DNA from: Halovenus amylolytica
GTDB lineage: Archaea; Halobacteriota; Halobacteria; Halobacteriales; Haloarculaceae
Length of the DNA: 64,000 nucleotides
NCBI GenBank assembly: GCA_004015825.1
Contig: SAYS01000018.1
Location: forward strand, 58,868-122,867
Direction of reading: 5' to 3'
The translations under genes and the position numbers were made by a program. Positions 34,945-43,436 of this stretch are shown piece after piece. The notes under the pieces are model-generated. The model was given only the letters and a program-made list of their open reading frames with translations. It searched no databases and had not been told where the DNA came from. Positions within the stretch are counted from its first letter, which is position 1; every line of letters begins with the position of its first letter.

Positions 34945-36267
34945 TCACCCGCGGAGGTTCCGGAGTTTGTTGATGATCCGGAAGGGGATGCCTGCGCCTT
35001 TGACCGTCGCGCCGACGATGACCATCAGTGTATAGAGGCCGAGCGTCGACAGCCAGATGACGAGCATCGCCAGAATTGCCCAGCCGTTGCTCAGGTAGAC
35101 GAACGCGCCGAGTGTCATCACCGTCCCGTACAGCAAGACGAGATACGGTCCCCAGCCAGTTGCCTTCCCCCGACGGGTTTTGCTGCGGACGTACCGTTTC
35201 AGATCGCCTTTGAGTTCGCTCTCGAACTCGTCGCGGTCGACTGTCCGATCTTCGATGTACTCCTCCATCTCGTCGAGTTCCCGTCGTAACTCGTCGATAT
35301 CTTCCTGGGTGATGCGAGCGCTCACGTCGGGGTCGCGCGTCCCCGTCGGTCCGTCGGCGTCGCCAGTCGTCTCACTGCTGGTGTCGTCGGACGGATCATC
35401 GGCCGGTTCCTCGTCAGTGGGCCCATCAGCTTCGCTCATACTCGCTCGTTGACTAGCGCGTCGTAGCGGTCCCTGTTGTAGTTGCCGGTCTCCGACGCGT
35501 TCGCTTCGAACGACGTTGATCGCCGCCCCCACGAGCAGGATCAACCCGCCGAAATAAAACCAGACGAGCAACAGCAAGACCCCGCCGAGGACGCCGTACA
35601 GTTCGATCGAGCCGGCGTTGGCGGTGTAGATCCCGAACACCGTTCCGAGCACCGTCCAGCCGACACTCGCGAACACCGCACCCGGAACCGCCTCGCGCGG
35701 AGTAACCACGACTGCCGGGAACACGTAATACAGCGGGTAGAAGACGGCTGTCAACACGACGAGTAAGCCGACCGGACCGCCGACGCCCGCGAGTGGGATC
35801 GGCAACAGCGTGATGACCGCACTGATCACCACTGTCGCAGTGATCGCGAGCGCGATCCCGACGAGAACGAGGACGGCGTCACGGAGCTGTTTGGGGAGCG
35901 ACTTCGGGATCGTCGCACCGTAGATCGTCGAGAAGGCGATATCCAACCCGCGGAAGACGCGCAGCCCACCCCACAGCAAAACGAGCAGTCCGGCCGTGGT
36001 GACACTGCCACGACCTTCCCCACCGACGAGTGTCCCCTCCAGAATACTCGCCGCCTCGGGCGTGAGAAAGTCGTCGACTGCCGCCAGCAGCTGTTCTGCG
36101 ATCGCATCTCCGGCCACCGCCGTCGCGACCGTCAGTCCGACGATCAACAGCGGAACCACCGAGAGGAAGGCGTAGTAGGCGATCGCAGCCGCCAGAAAGG
36201 GGAGCTGCCGTGTCTGCACAACCTCGACGAGCCGCCGCAGATCACCGGTGAGAGTCTCGCGAGTCAC
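34945..36267 (-). CDS. YihY/BrkB family membrane protein
   Basis: A 440-residue protein. The first ~280 residues form six helices of the YihY/BrkB family (once misnamed RNase BN), with the signature LPFLAAAIAYYAFLSVVPLLI and a GGLRVFRGLDIAFSTIYG stretch. An acidic cytoplasmic linker and two more C-terminal helices follow, an extension to the usual family. A GTG start at 36267 is chosen. It gives the family N-terminus, and TATA-like CTATTT lies about 31 bases upstream. The longer ATG frame would overlap the divergent gene. Confidence 0.85.
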   Translation of the reverse strand: MTRETLTGDLRRLVEVVQTRQLPFLAAAIAYYAFLSVVPLLIVGLTVATAVAGDAIAEQLLAAVDDFLTPEAASILEGTLVGGEGRGSVTTAGLLVLLWGGLRVFRGLDIAFSTIYGATIPKSLPKQLRDAVLVLVGIALAITATVVISAVITLLPIPLAGVGGPVGLLVVLTAVFYPLYYVFPAVVVTPREAVPGAVFASVGWTVLGTVFGIYTANAGSIELYGVLGGVLLLLVWFYFGGLILLVGAAINVVRSERVGDRQLQQGPLRRASQRASMSEADGPTDEEPADDPSDDTSSETTGDADGPTGTRDPDVSARITQEDIDELRRELDEMEEYIEDRTVDRDEFESELKGDLKRYVRSKTRRGKATGWGPYLVLLYGTVMTLGAFVYLSNGWAILAMLVIWLSTLGLYTLMVIVGATVKGAGIPFRIINKLRNLRG

Positions 36268-36354
36268 ACAGGACTGTTCGATTGATCGACACAAATAGGG
36301 TGGTACCAGTACTCGTCCGACAGCGATTAGGGACCGCCGGCTGTTATTCGGAGT

Positions 36355-36747
36355 ATGGACCACTGGCGACGCCGCTCGCGCCGGTTCACCTGGGTGTTGC
36401 TGTTCGCGAGTGCGACACTCATCCTCCCGGCCCTGCTGGGATCCGGTGCGACGGTTCCACTCGCTGCCGCGCTCGCCTCCTTCGCCGGCGCTCTCGGACT
36501 ACTCCGGGAGCGACTGGCGACACTTCCCACAGTCGTCGGCTACGATCTCGGACTGTACGGTCGTGATTGCTGGATCGGCGCAGCGGTCGGCTCGGCGATC
36601 ACACTCGCGTTCCTCGGCGCCTCGTCCGGCGAACTGCGGGCACTCGGCGGGCTTGCCGGCCTCGTCGGCATGGTGAACTACTTCCTGCGCCCGCTGTATC
36701 TGTACGTCGCGACTCTGCTCTCGCGACCGTTCAGGTCGGAGAACTGA
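36355..36747 (+). CDS. Small membrane protein
   Basis: A 130-residue protein with a basic N-terminus (DHWRRRSRRFTW) and four hydrophobic stretches rich in Ala, Leu and Gly. It is divergent from the yihY-like gene, with 87 bases between starts. The family is not recognised and is likely confined to haloarchaea. Confidence 0.6.
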   Translation: MDHWRRRSRRFTWVLLFASATLILPALLGSGATVPLAAALASFAGALGLLRERLATLPTVVGYDLGLYGRDCWIGAAVGSAITLAFLGASSGELRALGGLAGLVGMVNYFLRPLYLYVATLLSRPFRSEN

Positions 36748-36824
36748 CAGCTGGCTGCTGTATGGAAGTATTTGACACGGCCCAAAAGTATATGCCACGC
36801 TGTCCCATGCCACAGCATAGAGGC

Positions 36825-37004
36825 ATGGAGGACCAGACGAACACGCAGACCGGACGAAGTACGAGCGATAGTACGGCAGGCGACGGACGACTGGAGGCGA
36901 CAGGCGTCTACGAAACAGCGGGTGACGTAGTCCTCTACGATACAGAGCATCCACTTGCGTGGGTCGAAGCGGATAACGCCGTCGAGTTATCCGAGATGCG
37001 GTAG
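36825..37004 (+). CDS. Small haloarchaeal protein (DUF7331-like)
   Basis: A 59-residue acidic protein whose second half, ATGVYETAGDVVLYDTEHPLA, recalls a very widespread haloarchaeal small-protein family I know as DUF7331, of unknown role. The ATG at 36825 is chosen. The TATA-like AAAGTATAT (36786) sits about 35 bases upstream, so ATGs at 36792 and 36807 would precede or touch the transcript start. Confidence 0.65.
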   Translation: MEDQTNTQTGRSTSDSTAGDGRLEATGVYETAGDVVLYDTEHPLAWVEADNAVELSEMR

Positions 37005-37058
37005 TTTTCGACGGTCCACAATCCGAACCGATTTTGCGCTCGATACCCTACCCAGCGT

Positions 37059-37490
37059 GTGAGCGACCGGTTCGATACCGACCCCGACGAAGTGTTCGAA
37101 CCCGACGACGAGGCAAGTCGAGCGGGTGAAGAGCGCTTCGACACGGAACCATCCAGACCAGAGGTAGAGATACCGGAGGCACCGAAACCGGCGGAGATGG
37201 GTGAGCCGGACGGGAGCGATATCAGTGAGTTCGGTGACGTCGATCCGGAACTCCAGAAACTGTTCTGGAAACTCGTCTTCGCGATCAAGTTCGCACTGCT
37301 GGCAGTCACGCTCGGCGCGCTGTTCGTCGTCTTCGGCGAGAATCCCACGATCGGGGGTCAGCTACTCGCCTTCGGGGCCGTTCTCTCGGTGTACGCGGTC
37401 TACCGCTATCGGGACGGGAAAGCCCGACTGGAGGCCGGCGAGTTCGATACTGGCGAGGAGTCGGCCGAGACAGCAGGTGAGCAGTCGTGA
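37059..37490 (+). CDS. Acidic two-helix membrane protein (DUF7322-like)
   Basis: A 143-residue protein with an acidic ~70-residue N-terminal region (DEVFEPDDEASRAGEERFD), two membrane helices near residues 72-115 and an acidic tail. It starts with GTG. Its stop overlaps the GTG start of the next gene in a GTGA motif, so the pair is translationally coupled. It resembles the haloarchaeal family I recall as DUF7322. Function unknown. Confidence 0.65.
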   Translation: MSDRFDTDPDEVFEPDDEASRAGEERFDTEPSRPEVEIPEAPKPAEMGEPDGSDISEFGDVDPELQKLFWKLVFAIKFALLAVTLGALFVVFGENPTIGGQLLAFGAVLSVYAVYRYRDGKARLEAGEFDTGEESAETAGEQS

Positions 37491-37921
37491 GCCGCCGCCC
37501 AGTCCGCGATGGGGACGGCAATCGGTATCTCCTGCTCAAGCAGTCTGGCGATTCGAGTCTCGTGCGCGATCCGGAAACCGGCGAGCGCCACCATCTCCCG
37601 AACGAGGAGATCGAGGTACTCGACGACGAATCGGCTGTCTCGACAGTACTCGATGCGGTGCCCGACGAGGTCGCGACGCTCGTGACGGCAGTCCACGACG
37701 AGCGTGCGCTTGCGCTCCTGCTCGAAATCGACGCCGAGGGGCCGATGGCCGTCCGGACGCTGCTCTCCGAGTACGATTTCTGTGAGAGTGATCTTCACGG
37801 CCTGCTCGGCGAGCTACAGGCTGCACGGCTCATCTCGGAGACGAAAGTCGTCGGCGAACGCGGCTACGAGACGACTGCTGCTGGAGCGCGGGCGCTTGCC
37901 CACCTCCGGCGCCGGGAGTAA
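37487..37921 (+). CDS. Winged-helix-like haloarchaeal protein
   Basis: A 144-residue soluble protein. The N-terminal half has a short beta-rich segment (GNRYLLLKQSGDSSLVRDPETG). The C-terminal half, LALLLEIDAEGPMAVRTLL through GLLGELQAARLISETKVVG, has the helix-turn-helix and wing pattern of an ArsR/MarR-like domain. The GTG start overlaps the preceding membrane protein gene by four bases, which hints at a membrane-linked regulator pair. Confidence 0.65.
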   Translation: MSRRPVRDGDGNRYLLLKQSGDSSLVRDPETGERHHLPNEEIEVLDDESAVSTVLDAVPDEVATLVTAVHDERALALLLEIDAEGPMAVRTLLSEYDFCESDLHGLLGELQAARLISETKVVGERGYETTAAGARALAHLRRRE

Positions 37922-37932
37922 GCACGGACGGC

Positions 37933-39015
37933 TCAGGTTTTCAGTCCGGAGCCAGTCAGCGCGACGACGACATCCTCGCCAGGGGCGATCTCGCCGCGAT
38001 CACGGAGTACGTCGAGTCCCGCCGGCGCGACCGCACAGGTCGGTTCGGTGTACAGCCCCTGGCGGTGGAGTTGATCGTAGACTTCTTCGGTTCGGTCGGC
38101 ACCGACCGCGATCGCGTCGCCGCCAGTCTGCTCGATTGCGGTGAGGAGTTGCTCTCTGCGAGCAGGTTTCTGAATCTGGATTCCGTCGGCGAGGTCGTTC
38201 TTTTCTGTGGACCTGTCGCTACCGTGTCGGGCAGCGGCGATCGGTGCCGAACCCGCCGCCTGGATGCCGTAGAGCCGTGGCATCTCCTCGATCCAGCCGG
38301 CTTCTTTCAGCCGCGAAAAGCCGCGGGAGGCACCGAGAAAGAGCGTCCCGTGGCCCAGCGGCGTGACGAGGACATCCGGTGCGGTCCACCCTCGCTGGGC
38401 CCCAATCTCGCAGGCCATTGTCGCCGTCCCCTCGAAGAAGGCCGGGTTCCAGGCGTGACTGGCGTACCAGGCGTCCGTCTCGTCGCCCTCGACGGCCGCG
38501 ATACAGGCGTCGGTCACGTCCTGTCGCGACCCCTCGATCTTTCGGACGGTCGCGCCCGTTCGCTCGATCGCCCGTAGCTTTCCGGGTTTTGCGCTCGCCG
38601 GGACGAAAATCTCGGCGTCGATGCCCGCACGCGCGGCGTAGGTTGCGATGGCCGCGCCGGCGTTCCCCGAGGAGTCCTCGACGACGCGGTCGACCCCGAG
38701 TTCGAGTGCCTGGGAGATCGTCGCCGTCGCGCCGCGATCCTTGAAACTCCCCGTCGGGAACAGCCAGTCGAGTTTGTACTCGGCGTCCCGGTCGGGGGCC
38801 TCGACCAGTGGTGTCCAGCCCTCGCCGAGCGTGACCTGTCGATCGACTGCGAGCAACTCCTCGAAGGCCCACAGTCCGGCGTCGCGGTCGAGTTCCGGCG
38901 GCGTCGCTGGCGGAGTCGGTCGCTCGGCAAAATCCAGTGCGTGGCCACAGGCACATCGCCAGGGCGAATCGGCCGATTCGGTGTAGCTACGGCCACAGGA
39001 CGAACAGCGGTACAT
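37933..39015 (-). CDS. Threonine synthase-like PLP enzyme
   Basis: A 360-residue fold-type II PLP enzyme. It opens with a zinc ribbon (C4, C7, C21, C23) as seen in archaeal threonine synthases. The PLP lysine is K92 in GSFKDRGA, and a phosphate-binding-like GHGTLFLG and a C-terminal ALTGSGLKT follow. Threonine synthase converts O-phosphohomoserine to threonine. Paralogues of this family also act on cysteine or diaminopropionate, and haloarchaea often have several, so the exact substrate is uncertain. It converges on the wHTH-like gene. Confidence 0.8.
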   Translation of the reverse strand: MYRCSSCGRSYTESADSPWRCACGHALDFAERPTPPATPPELDRDAGLWAFEELLAVDRQVTLGEGWTPLVEAPDRDAEYKLDWLFPTGSFKDRGATATISQALELGVDRVVEDSSGNAGAAIATYAARAGIDAEIFVPASAKPGKLRAIERTGATVRKIEGSRQDVTDACIAAVEGDETDAWYASHAWNPAFFEGTATMACEIGAQRGWTAPDVLVTPLGHGTLFLGASRGFSRLKEAGWIEEMPRLYGIQAAGSAPIAAARHGSDRSTEKNDLADGIQIQKPARREQLLTAIEQTGGDAIAVGADRTEEVYDQLHRQGLYTEPTCAVAPAGLDVLRDRGEIAPGEDVVVALTGSGLKT

Positions 39016-39087
39016 GCATCATCGGTGGGGCGTCGTCGCCGTGTAGCTATCGGTCACTCTGTGGCTTTTGCCTCTGTCCACCACCAG

Positions 39088-40605
39088 TCACAGCCAGTCT
39101 GTAAAGCAGCCCTCGACGAGCGTCTCGCGCTGGTTGCGGATGTACTCGGCCTGCATTCCCCAGATCGCCTCCCCGAGCGGGACGTTGTCCCTGATACTCC
39201 GTTTGACGTGGTCGTGTTTCCAGCGGGCGGGTGTCGTCCGCCGGTCCAGCCGTTCACGCAGCGGGCGGATGTACCGGCGCGCCTCGTCAGTCGACAGGCC
39301 GCGCAACTCCAGCCCGTCGCGGGCGTACTCGAAGCACTCGCCACAGATCTCGTCGACCGCCGTCGTCTCCTCGCCGTCGGTCGTGATCCAGGTGAGATCG
39401 GCCTGGAGGCCGTCGCTCGCGGCCGCGTAGAAGTTTTCTTCGGCCTGCTCCCAGTCGAGATTCCGGACGGGATGCTCCCGGCGGGTCAGGCTCTCCATCA
39501 GCCCGGCGAAGACGGCTTCGAAGGCGACACAGTCACGCACGGTCGGCTGTGCGGGTAGCGGGCGGAACTCGATGCGGGCGTTGGCAGCAGAGCGGGAGGA
39601 GCCGTCGAACACCGGTCGGACCCACCGCCAGTAGCTGCCGTGTTTGTGCCGCAGATGCCGGAAGGAGTCGTCGAACCGGTCGGTCTCCTCGACCTCTCGC
39701 GGAATGATGCAGGTATCCGATGCGATGTCGTCGATGGTTTCCTCGATGGTCTCGAACTCCGGCGGAAAGCGGACCTTCGGTTCCTCCGGCGCGTCGCCGG
39801 GCGGGTTGAGCACGGACTCGAAGATGTTGACCCGGTTTTCCATCTCCGCGTTGGCGACGATCTCGTCGTCCGGCGCGTCGTCGTACAGATCTGGCGGGAA
39901 GAAAGGTGAGTTGACGCCGAGTGCGAGCAGCGGCGCGGCGACACGGAGTGCGTACTGGAAATAGATCGGCAGATCCGGTGCGTGGGACACCTGGTAGTGT
40001 GGTTGGATCGAGGTGATGAGACTCTCCGGCATCACCGTCTCGGCGTCGAGCGAGACGTGAGGCGCGTCGAGTTTGCAGGCGGAGGGGTAGTCCGTGTTCG
40101 CCATCGTGTGATAACGGACTGCATCCGACATGTTGGTCGCGATCCGGACCCCGTCTTCCTCGACCGAGTCAGTCAGATACGCGGCGGCGGTCTCGCCCGT
40201 CGGCGGCACCGTCCAGATGCCGTCGGCGACGAGCTGGATCTTCTCCGCGTTCGTCTTCTCCTGGGCAGGCGCGATGTGTGCCTGAATTTCTTTTTCTTGC
40301 GCATCGAGACCGTAACTCGTCAGCGGTAGCGGCGTGGTCTGCATCTCCGCGTTGTGGAGACCGAGTTCTTTCTCGAAGCCGATCAGGCCGAGCAGCTGTC
40401 TGGGCATCCGGCGCAACGCGTCAGTCCGCGAATCGACGGCGTAGAGTTCGATCTCGAGGCCGACGAGCGCTTCGGAGTTGTCGAAGGTGCCCGCCTTGAC
40501 CTCCTCTTTGAGCTGTTCGGCCTCCGCACGGGCCTTCGACTCGAAGTCCTCGCTATCGACGTCCAGGAGTTTTCGCACCGCCGCCACGAGTTCCGAAGCC
40601 GACAT
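39088..40605 (-). CDS. GCS2-like carboxylate-amine ligase
   Basis: A 505-residue protein of the glutamate-cysteine ligase 2 superfamily. The strand GLEIELYAVD holds the conserved acidic pair, followed later by QPHYQV and an ARIEFRPLPAQPT strand that contributes metal-binding Glu and Arg. Haloarchaea use gamma-glutamylcysteine as main thiol, so thiol synthesis is possible, but the superfamily also makes other gamma-glutamyl bonds. The start is uncertain. ATG 40605 or an in-frame GTG at 40626 are both possible, and the longer frame crosses the divergent promoter. Confidence 0.7.
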   Translation of the reverse strand: MSASELVAAVRKLLDVDSEDFESKARAEAEQLKEEVKAGTFDNSEALVGLEIELYAVDSRTDALRRMPRQLLGLIGFEKELGLHNAEMQTTPLPLTSYGLDAQEKEIQAHIAPAQEKTNAEKIQLVADGIWTVPPTGETAAAYLTDSVEEDGVRIATNMSDAVRYHTMANTDYPSACKLDAPHVSLDAETVMPESLITSIQPHYQVSHAPDLPIYFQYALRVAAPLLALGVNSPFFPPDLYDDAPDDEIVANAEMENRVNIFESVLNPPGDAPEEPKVRFPPEFETIEETIDDIASDTCIIPREVEETDRFDDSFRHLRHKHGSYWRWVRPVFDGSSRSAANARIEFRPLPAQPTVRDCVAFEAVFAGLMESLTRREHPVRNLDWEQAEENFYAAASDGLQADLTWITTDGEETTAVDEICGECFEYARDGLELRGLSTDEARRYIRPLRERLDRRTTPARWKHDHVKRSIRDNVPLGEAIWGMQAEYIRNQRETLVEGCFTDWL

Positions 40606-40732
40606 GCCCTCCGGTTTGACACCCACGCTCTTGAAACTCGTGTTTACGATCGTCGGTGCGAACAGCTCACACTCGCTGCCCGGACGCCGAGAAATCTGTG
40701 CCTTTTTACTCTCGCTCGTGATACTGTGACAC

Positions 40733-40825
40733 ATGAGCCACGCCACCAAAATCGTTCTCGGCACGATCGGTATCTCGCTGCTCGTCGGTATCATCATGGT
40801 CGCCAATCTCGTCCTCGTGGCCTGA
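40733..40825 (+). CDS. 30-residue single-helix membrane peptide
   Basis: A tiny frame encodes one membrane helix, beginning MSHATKIVLGTIGISLLVGI. A TATA-like CTTTTTACT lies about 31 bases before its ATG, giving a leaderless start. Its TGA shares a base with the ATG of the next gene (TGATG), so it is probably translated and coupled. Function unknown. It may assist or regulate a membrane complex. Confidence 0.55.
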   Translation: MSHATKIVLGTIGISLLVGIIMVANLVLVA

Positions 40826-41601
40826 TGTTCTCCGAACGCGAACTCACACCGGCTGTCGAATCCGTCCGCGAGCGGAACGCGCCCGACACGCTGGTACTCG
40901 ACTGCCAGTCCGACTTCGAGACCATTCCCGGGCCACAGGCCGAAGAGCTCGGCCTGTTGACCGACCGACTGGTTCCCGCCACCTACCCCGAGGAGTGGCT
41001 CCCACCGGACGCGCCGTCGGTGCTCAAGCAGTACGCCAGCTCCGATCTGACGATCGGGATGCCCGGCGACGGCAGCGTCGTCTGGACCCGCCAGACCGAC
41101 CCACCGGTCGTCTTCTGCAAGCCCCGCCTCGACGGAACGCCCGACTCCTTCGGTGACTTCCTGATCGCCGAAGCACTCGTCGAAGTTGGACTGGACGAAC
41201 CGGAACACTTCCTGGGCTTTTTCGGCGAGCGCTACCCCGAGTTCGCAGACGTGACGCGGGAGGCACTCGGCCCCGTCGAAACCTACCAGCTCGCAGTCGC
41301 CTGCTACGACGCCTATCTCGGCTTGCAGAGCCGTGACGTGTTCGCGGAGTGGGAGGGTGACCTCTTCAACGCCTGGCTCGATGCCGGCCAGCGGCTGGAA
41401 CCGCGTCTCGATAATCTCGCGGGCGCGATGGCTCGCGGCGAACTCTCCTTCCCCGAGGCCGCGGAACTGGCCTGCAGCGCGATCAAACACGCTGGCGAGA
41501 TTCCTGCACCCTTCAGCGCACTCGATGCTGAAGCGTACCTCGACCACGGCCCCGAGTACGCGATCGAGTGGGCCGAGCGAACCGTCGAGACGCTCGACTA
41601 G
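40825..41601 (+). CDS. Conserved haloarchaeal protein (DUF7089-like)
   Basis: A 258-residue acidic soluble protein without recognised catalytic motifs. It contains a mixed alpha-beta N-terminal half (DTLVLDCQSDFETIPG) and a helical C-terminal half (GPVETYQLAVACYDAYLG). I recall a haloarchaeal family DUF7089 of this kind, role unknown. It starts on the last base of the 30-residue membrane peptide's stop codon, so the two are one unit. Confidence 0.65.
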   Translation: MFSERELTPAVESVRERNAPDTLVLDCQSDFETIPGPQAEELGLLTDRLVPATYPEEWLPPDAPSVLKQYASSDLTIGMPGDGSVVWTRQTDPPVVFCKPRLDGTPDSFGDFLIAEALVEVGLDEPEHFLGFFGERYPEFADVTREALGPVETYQLAVACYDAYLGLQSRDVFAEWEGDLFNAWLDAGQRLEPRLDNLAGAMARGELSFPEAAELACSAIKHAGEIPAPFSALDAEAYLDHGPEYAIEWAERTVETLD

Positions 41602-41732
41602 GTCGGAGTGATACTGGCCAGTCGGCGTTTACACAGTCAGACAACGTATACGCAAACGGTAGCTGTGCGCTACGTCCCATCACGCTCGGGCGAGAAAGGT
41701 AGATTATTACCCTCCGATTCCCCAGATACCGT

Positions 41733-42980
41733 ATGAGCTACGAGACGGTACGGGATGTCGACCCGGCCGTGGCCGATGCACTGGCCGCCGAACGCGACCG
41801 ACAGAACGACACGCTGGCGATGATCGCGAGCGAGAACCATGTCAGCGAGGCGGTGCTGGAAGCACAGAGCTCCGAGCTAACCAACAAGTACGCCGAGGGC
41901 TACCCCGGCGAACGCTACTACGCGGGCTGTGAAAACGCCGATACGGTCGAACAACTCGCGATCGACCGCGCCAAAGAGCTGTGGGGCGCAGAGCACGTCA
42001 ACGTCCAGCCCCACTCGGGCACGCAGGCGAACATGGGCGTCTACCTCGCCGTCCTCGATCCTGGCGACAAGATTCTCTCGATGGAACTCGAACACGGCGG
42101 CCACCTCTCACACGGCCACCCCGCAAATTTCACCGGGAAGACCTACGACGTCGAACAGTACCAGGTCGACGAGGAGACGGGCTACATCGACTACGATGGA
42201 CTGCGCGAGACCGCCGAGGAGTTCGACCCCGACATCATCGTCTCGGGGTACTCCGCGTACCCACGCGACATCGAGTTCGAGGAGATCCAGGACGTCGCCG
42301 ACGATGTCGACGCCTACCACCTCGCCGATATCGCCCACACGACGGGGCTCGTCGCCGCCGGTGTCCACTCCTCACCCGTCGGCATCGCCGACTTCGTCAC
42401 CGGCAGCACACACAAGACGATCCGGTCGGGCCGCGGTGGCATCATCATGTGCGACGAGGAGTACGCCGACGACATCGATCCGGCCGTCTTCCCCGGCAGC
42501 CAGGGTGGCCCGCTGATGCACAACGTCGCCGGCAAGGCCGTCGGCTTCAAGGAGGCACTCGAACCCGAGTTCGAGGCCTACGCCCAGCAGGTCGTCGACA
42601 ACGCGAAAGCACTCGGCGAGCGACTCGAAGAACACGGCTTCTCCCTGGTTTCTGGCGGCACTGACAACCATCTCGTACTGGTCGATCTGCGCGAGTCACA
42701 TCCGGAGACGACTGGCAAGGAAGCCGAAAAGGCGCTCGAAGAGGTTGGGATCGTCCTCAACGCCAACACCGTTCCCGGCGAGACGCGTTCGGCGTTTAAT
42801 CCGTCCGGCATCCGTGCCGGTACGCCCGGGCTGACGACGCGTGGCTTCGACGAGCCAGCGACACGCGAGGTCGCCGATCTGATCTCCCGCGTCGTCGACA
42901 ACCACGACGACGAATCTGTCAAAGCCGAGGTCGCAGACGAGATCGACGCGCTCACCGACGAGTATACCCTCTACGAGTAA
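41733..42980 (+). CDS. glyA: Serine hydroxymethyltransferase
   Basis: A 415-residue PLP enzyme interconverting serine and glycine while loading one-carbon units on the folate-type carrier. The motifs are IASENHVSEAVLEAQ, NKYAEGYPG, the PLP-lysine box GSTHKTIRSGRGG (K228) and SAFNPSGIRAGTPGLTTRG. A TATA-like ATTATTA about 29 bases upstream gives a leaderless start. With folD, 3.7 kb away, it covers folate one-carbon metabolism. A T-run follows the stop. Confidence 0.97.
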   Translation: MSYETVRDVDPAVADALAAERDRQNDTLAMIASENHVSEAVLEAQSSELTNKYAEGYPGERYYAGCENADTVEQLAIDRAKELWGAEHVNVQPHSGTQANMGVYLAVLDPGDKILSMELEHGGHLSHGHPANFTGKTYDVEQYQVDEETGYIDYDGLRETAEEFDPDIIVSGYSAYPRDIEFEEIQDVADDVDAYHLADIAHTTGLVAAGVHSSPVGIADFVTGSTHKTIRSGRGGIIMCDEEYADDIDPAVFPGSQGGPLMHNVAGKAVGFKEALEPEFEAYAQQVVDNAKALGERLEEHGFSLVSGGTDNHLVLVDLRESHPETTGKEAEKALEEVGIVLNANTVPGETRSAFNPSGIRAGTPGLTTRGFDEPATREVADLISRVVDNHDDESVKAEVADEIDALTDEYTLYE

Positions 42981-42987
42981 CACTGCG

Positions 42988-42993
42988 TTTTTT
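42988..42993 (+). terminator. U-tract terminator of glyA
   Basis: Six T residues start eight bases past the glyA stop codon, which fits archaeal oligo-U termination. Confidence 0.5.
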
Positions 42994-43064
42994 CGACTCG
43001 CTATCAGCAGCAGAGGCCGCTGTACGTACTGTGTAGCCCGATAGCGTTCGCTTCCAGTGTTCTG

Positions 43065-43144
43065 ATACTGCCGGCTGTAAATTCGTAAAGATATGCGCTA
43101 CCCCGGGGTGGCGCAATTCTTCAGTTTCTTACAGCCGGCAGTAT
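43065..43144. repeat. 80-bp palindromic element, copy A
   Basis: The 16-base end arms ATACTGCCGGCTGTAA and TTACAGCCGGCAGTAT are exact inverted repeats. The centre is GCGCTACCCCGGGGTGGCGC. Apart from one asymmetric internal loop near the outer arms, the element is an imperfect palindrome. Seventy-five of 80 bases match, in opposite orientation, the element at 57739-57818. It lies between two convergent genes. Confidence 0.85.
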
Positions 43145-43177
43145 GAAAAGGGGAAAGTTAAATGCCGATGGAATTGT

Positions 43178-43343
43178 GGCCGGACACCCAGGGGGGGATG
43201 TCCGGGCCGGAGTGTTCCCGCGGGCGGGGGGAAGGGGAGTGTCCACGCGAGTGTGAGACCGCCACCCGGGAACTGTGTGCCTCTGACAATCGGCCCAGCC
43301 ATCGGATTGCAACGGTTGGCGGACCGTCACCACCACCGCCAAC
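43178..43343 (+). ncRNA. Candidate structured RNA between glyA and the GAF regulator
   Basis: A TATA-like AAAGTTAAAT (43154-43162) precedes this segment by about 20 bases. The segment could fold into GGCCGGACA/TGTCCGGGCC (43178-43208), a long-range GTTCCCG/CGGGAAC helix (43214-43220 with 43267-43273), CAATC/GATTG (43287-43291 with 43305-43309) and a perfect 8-bp GTTGGCGG/CCGCCAAC stem (43315-43343). No coding frame is convincing. It lacks motifs I would expect of RNase P or SRP RNA. It is a candidate only. Confidence 0.35.
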
Positions 43344-43436
43344 ATATGCTTGGGTAAGGGTAGGGATAGGCATATCTACTAACATGTAAAGATAGACACC
43401 GAATAGGGGCTAAATATCTAGATAGCCCGGCAGCCG

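Noticed and set aside
43178..43343. RNase P RNA or SRP RNA as identity of the structured gap
   Set aside because: The conserved core segments expected for either RNA are not visible, so only a generic ncRNA candidate is reported.
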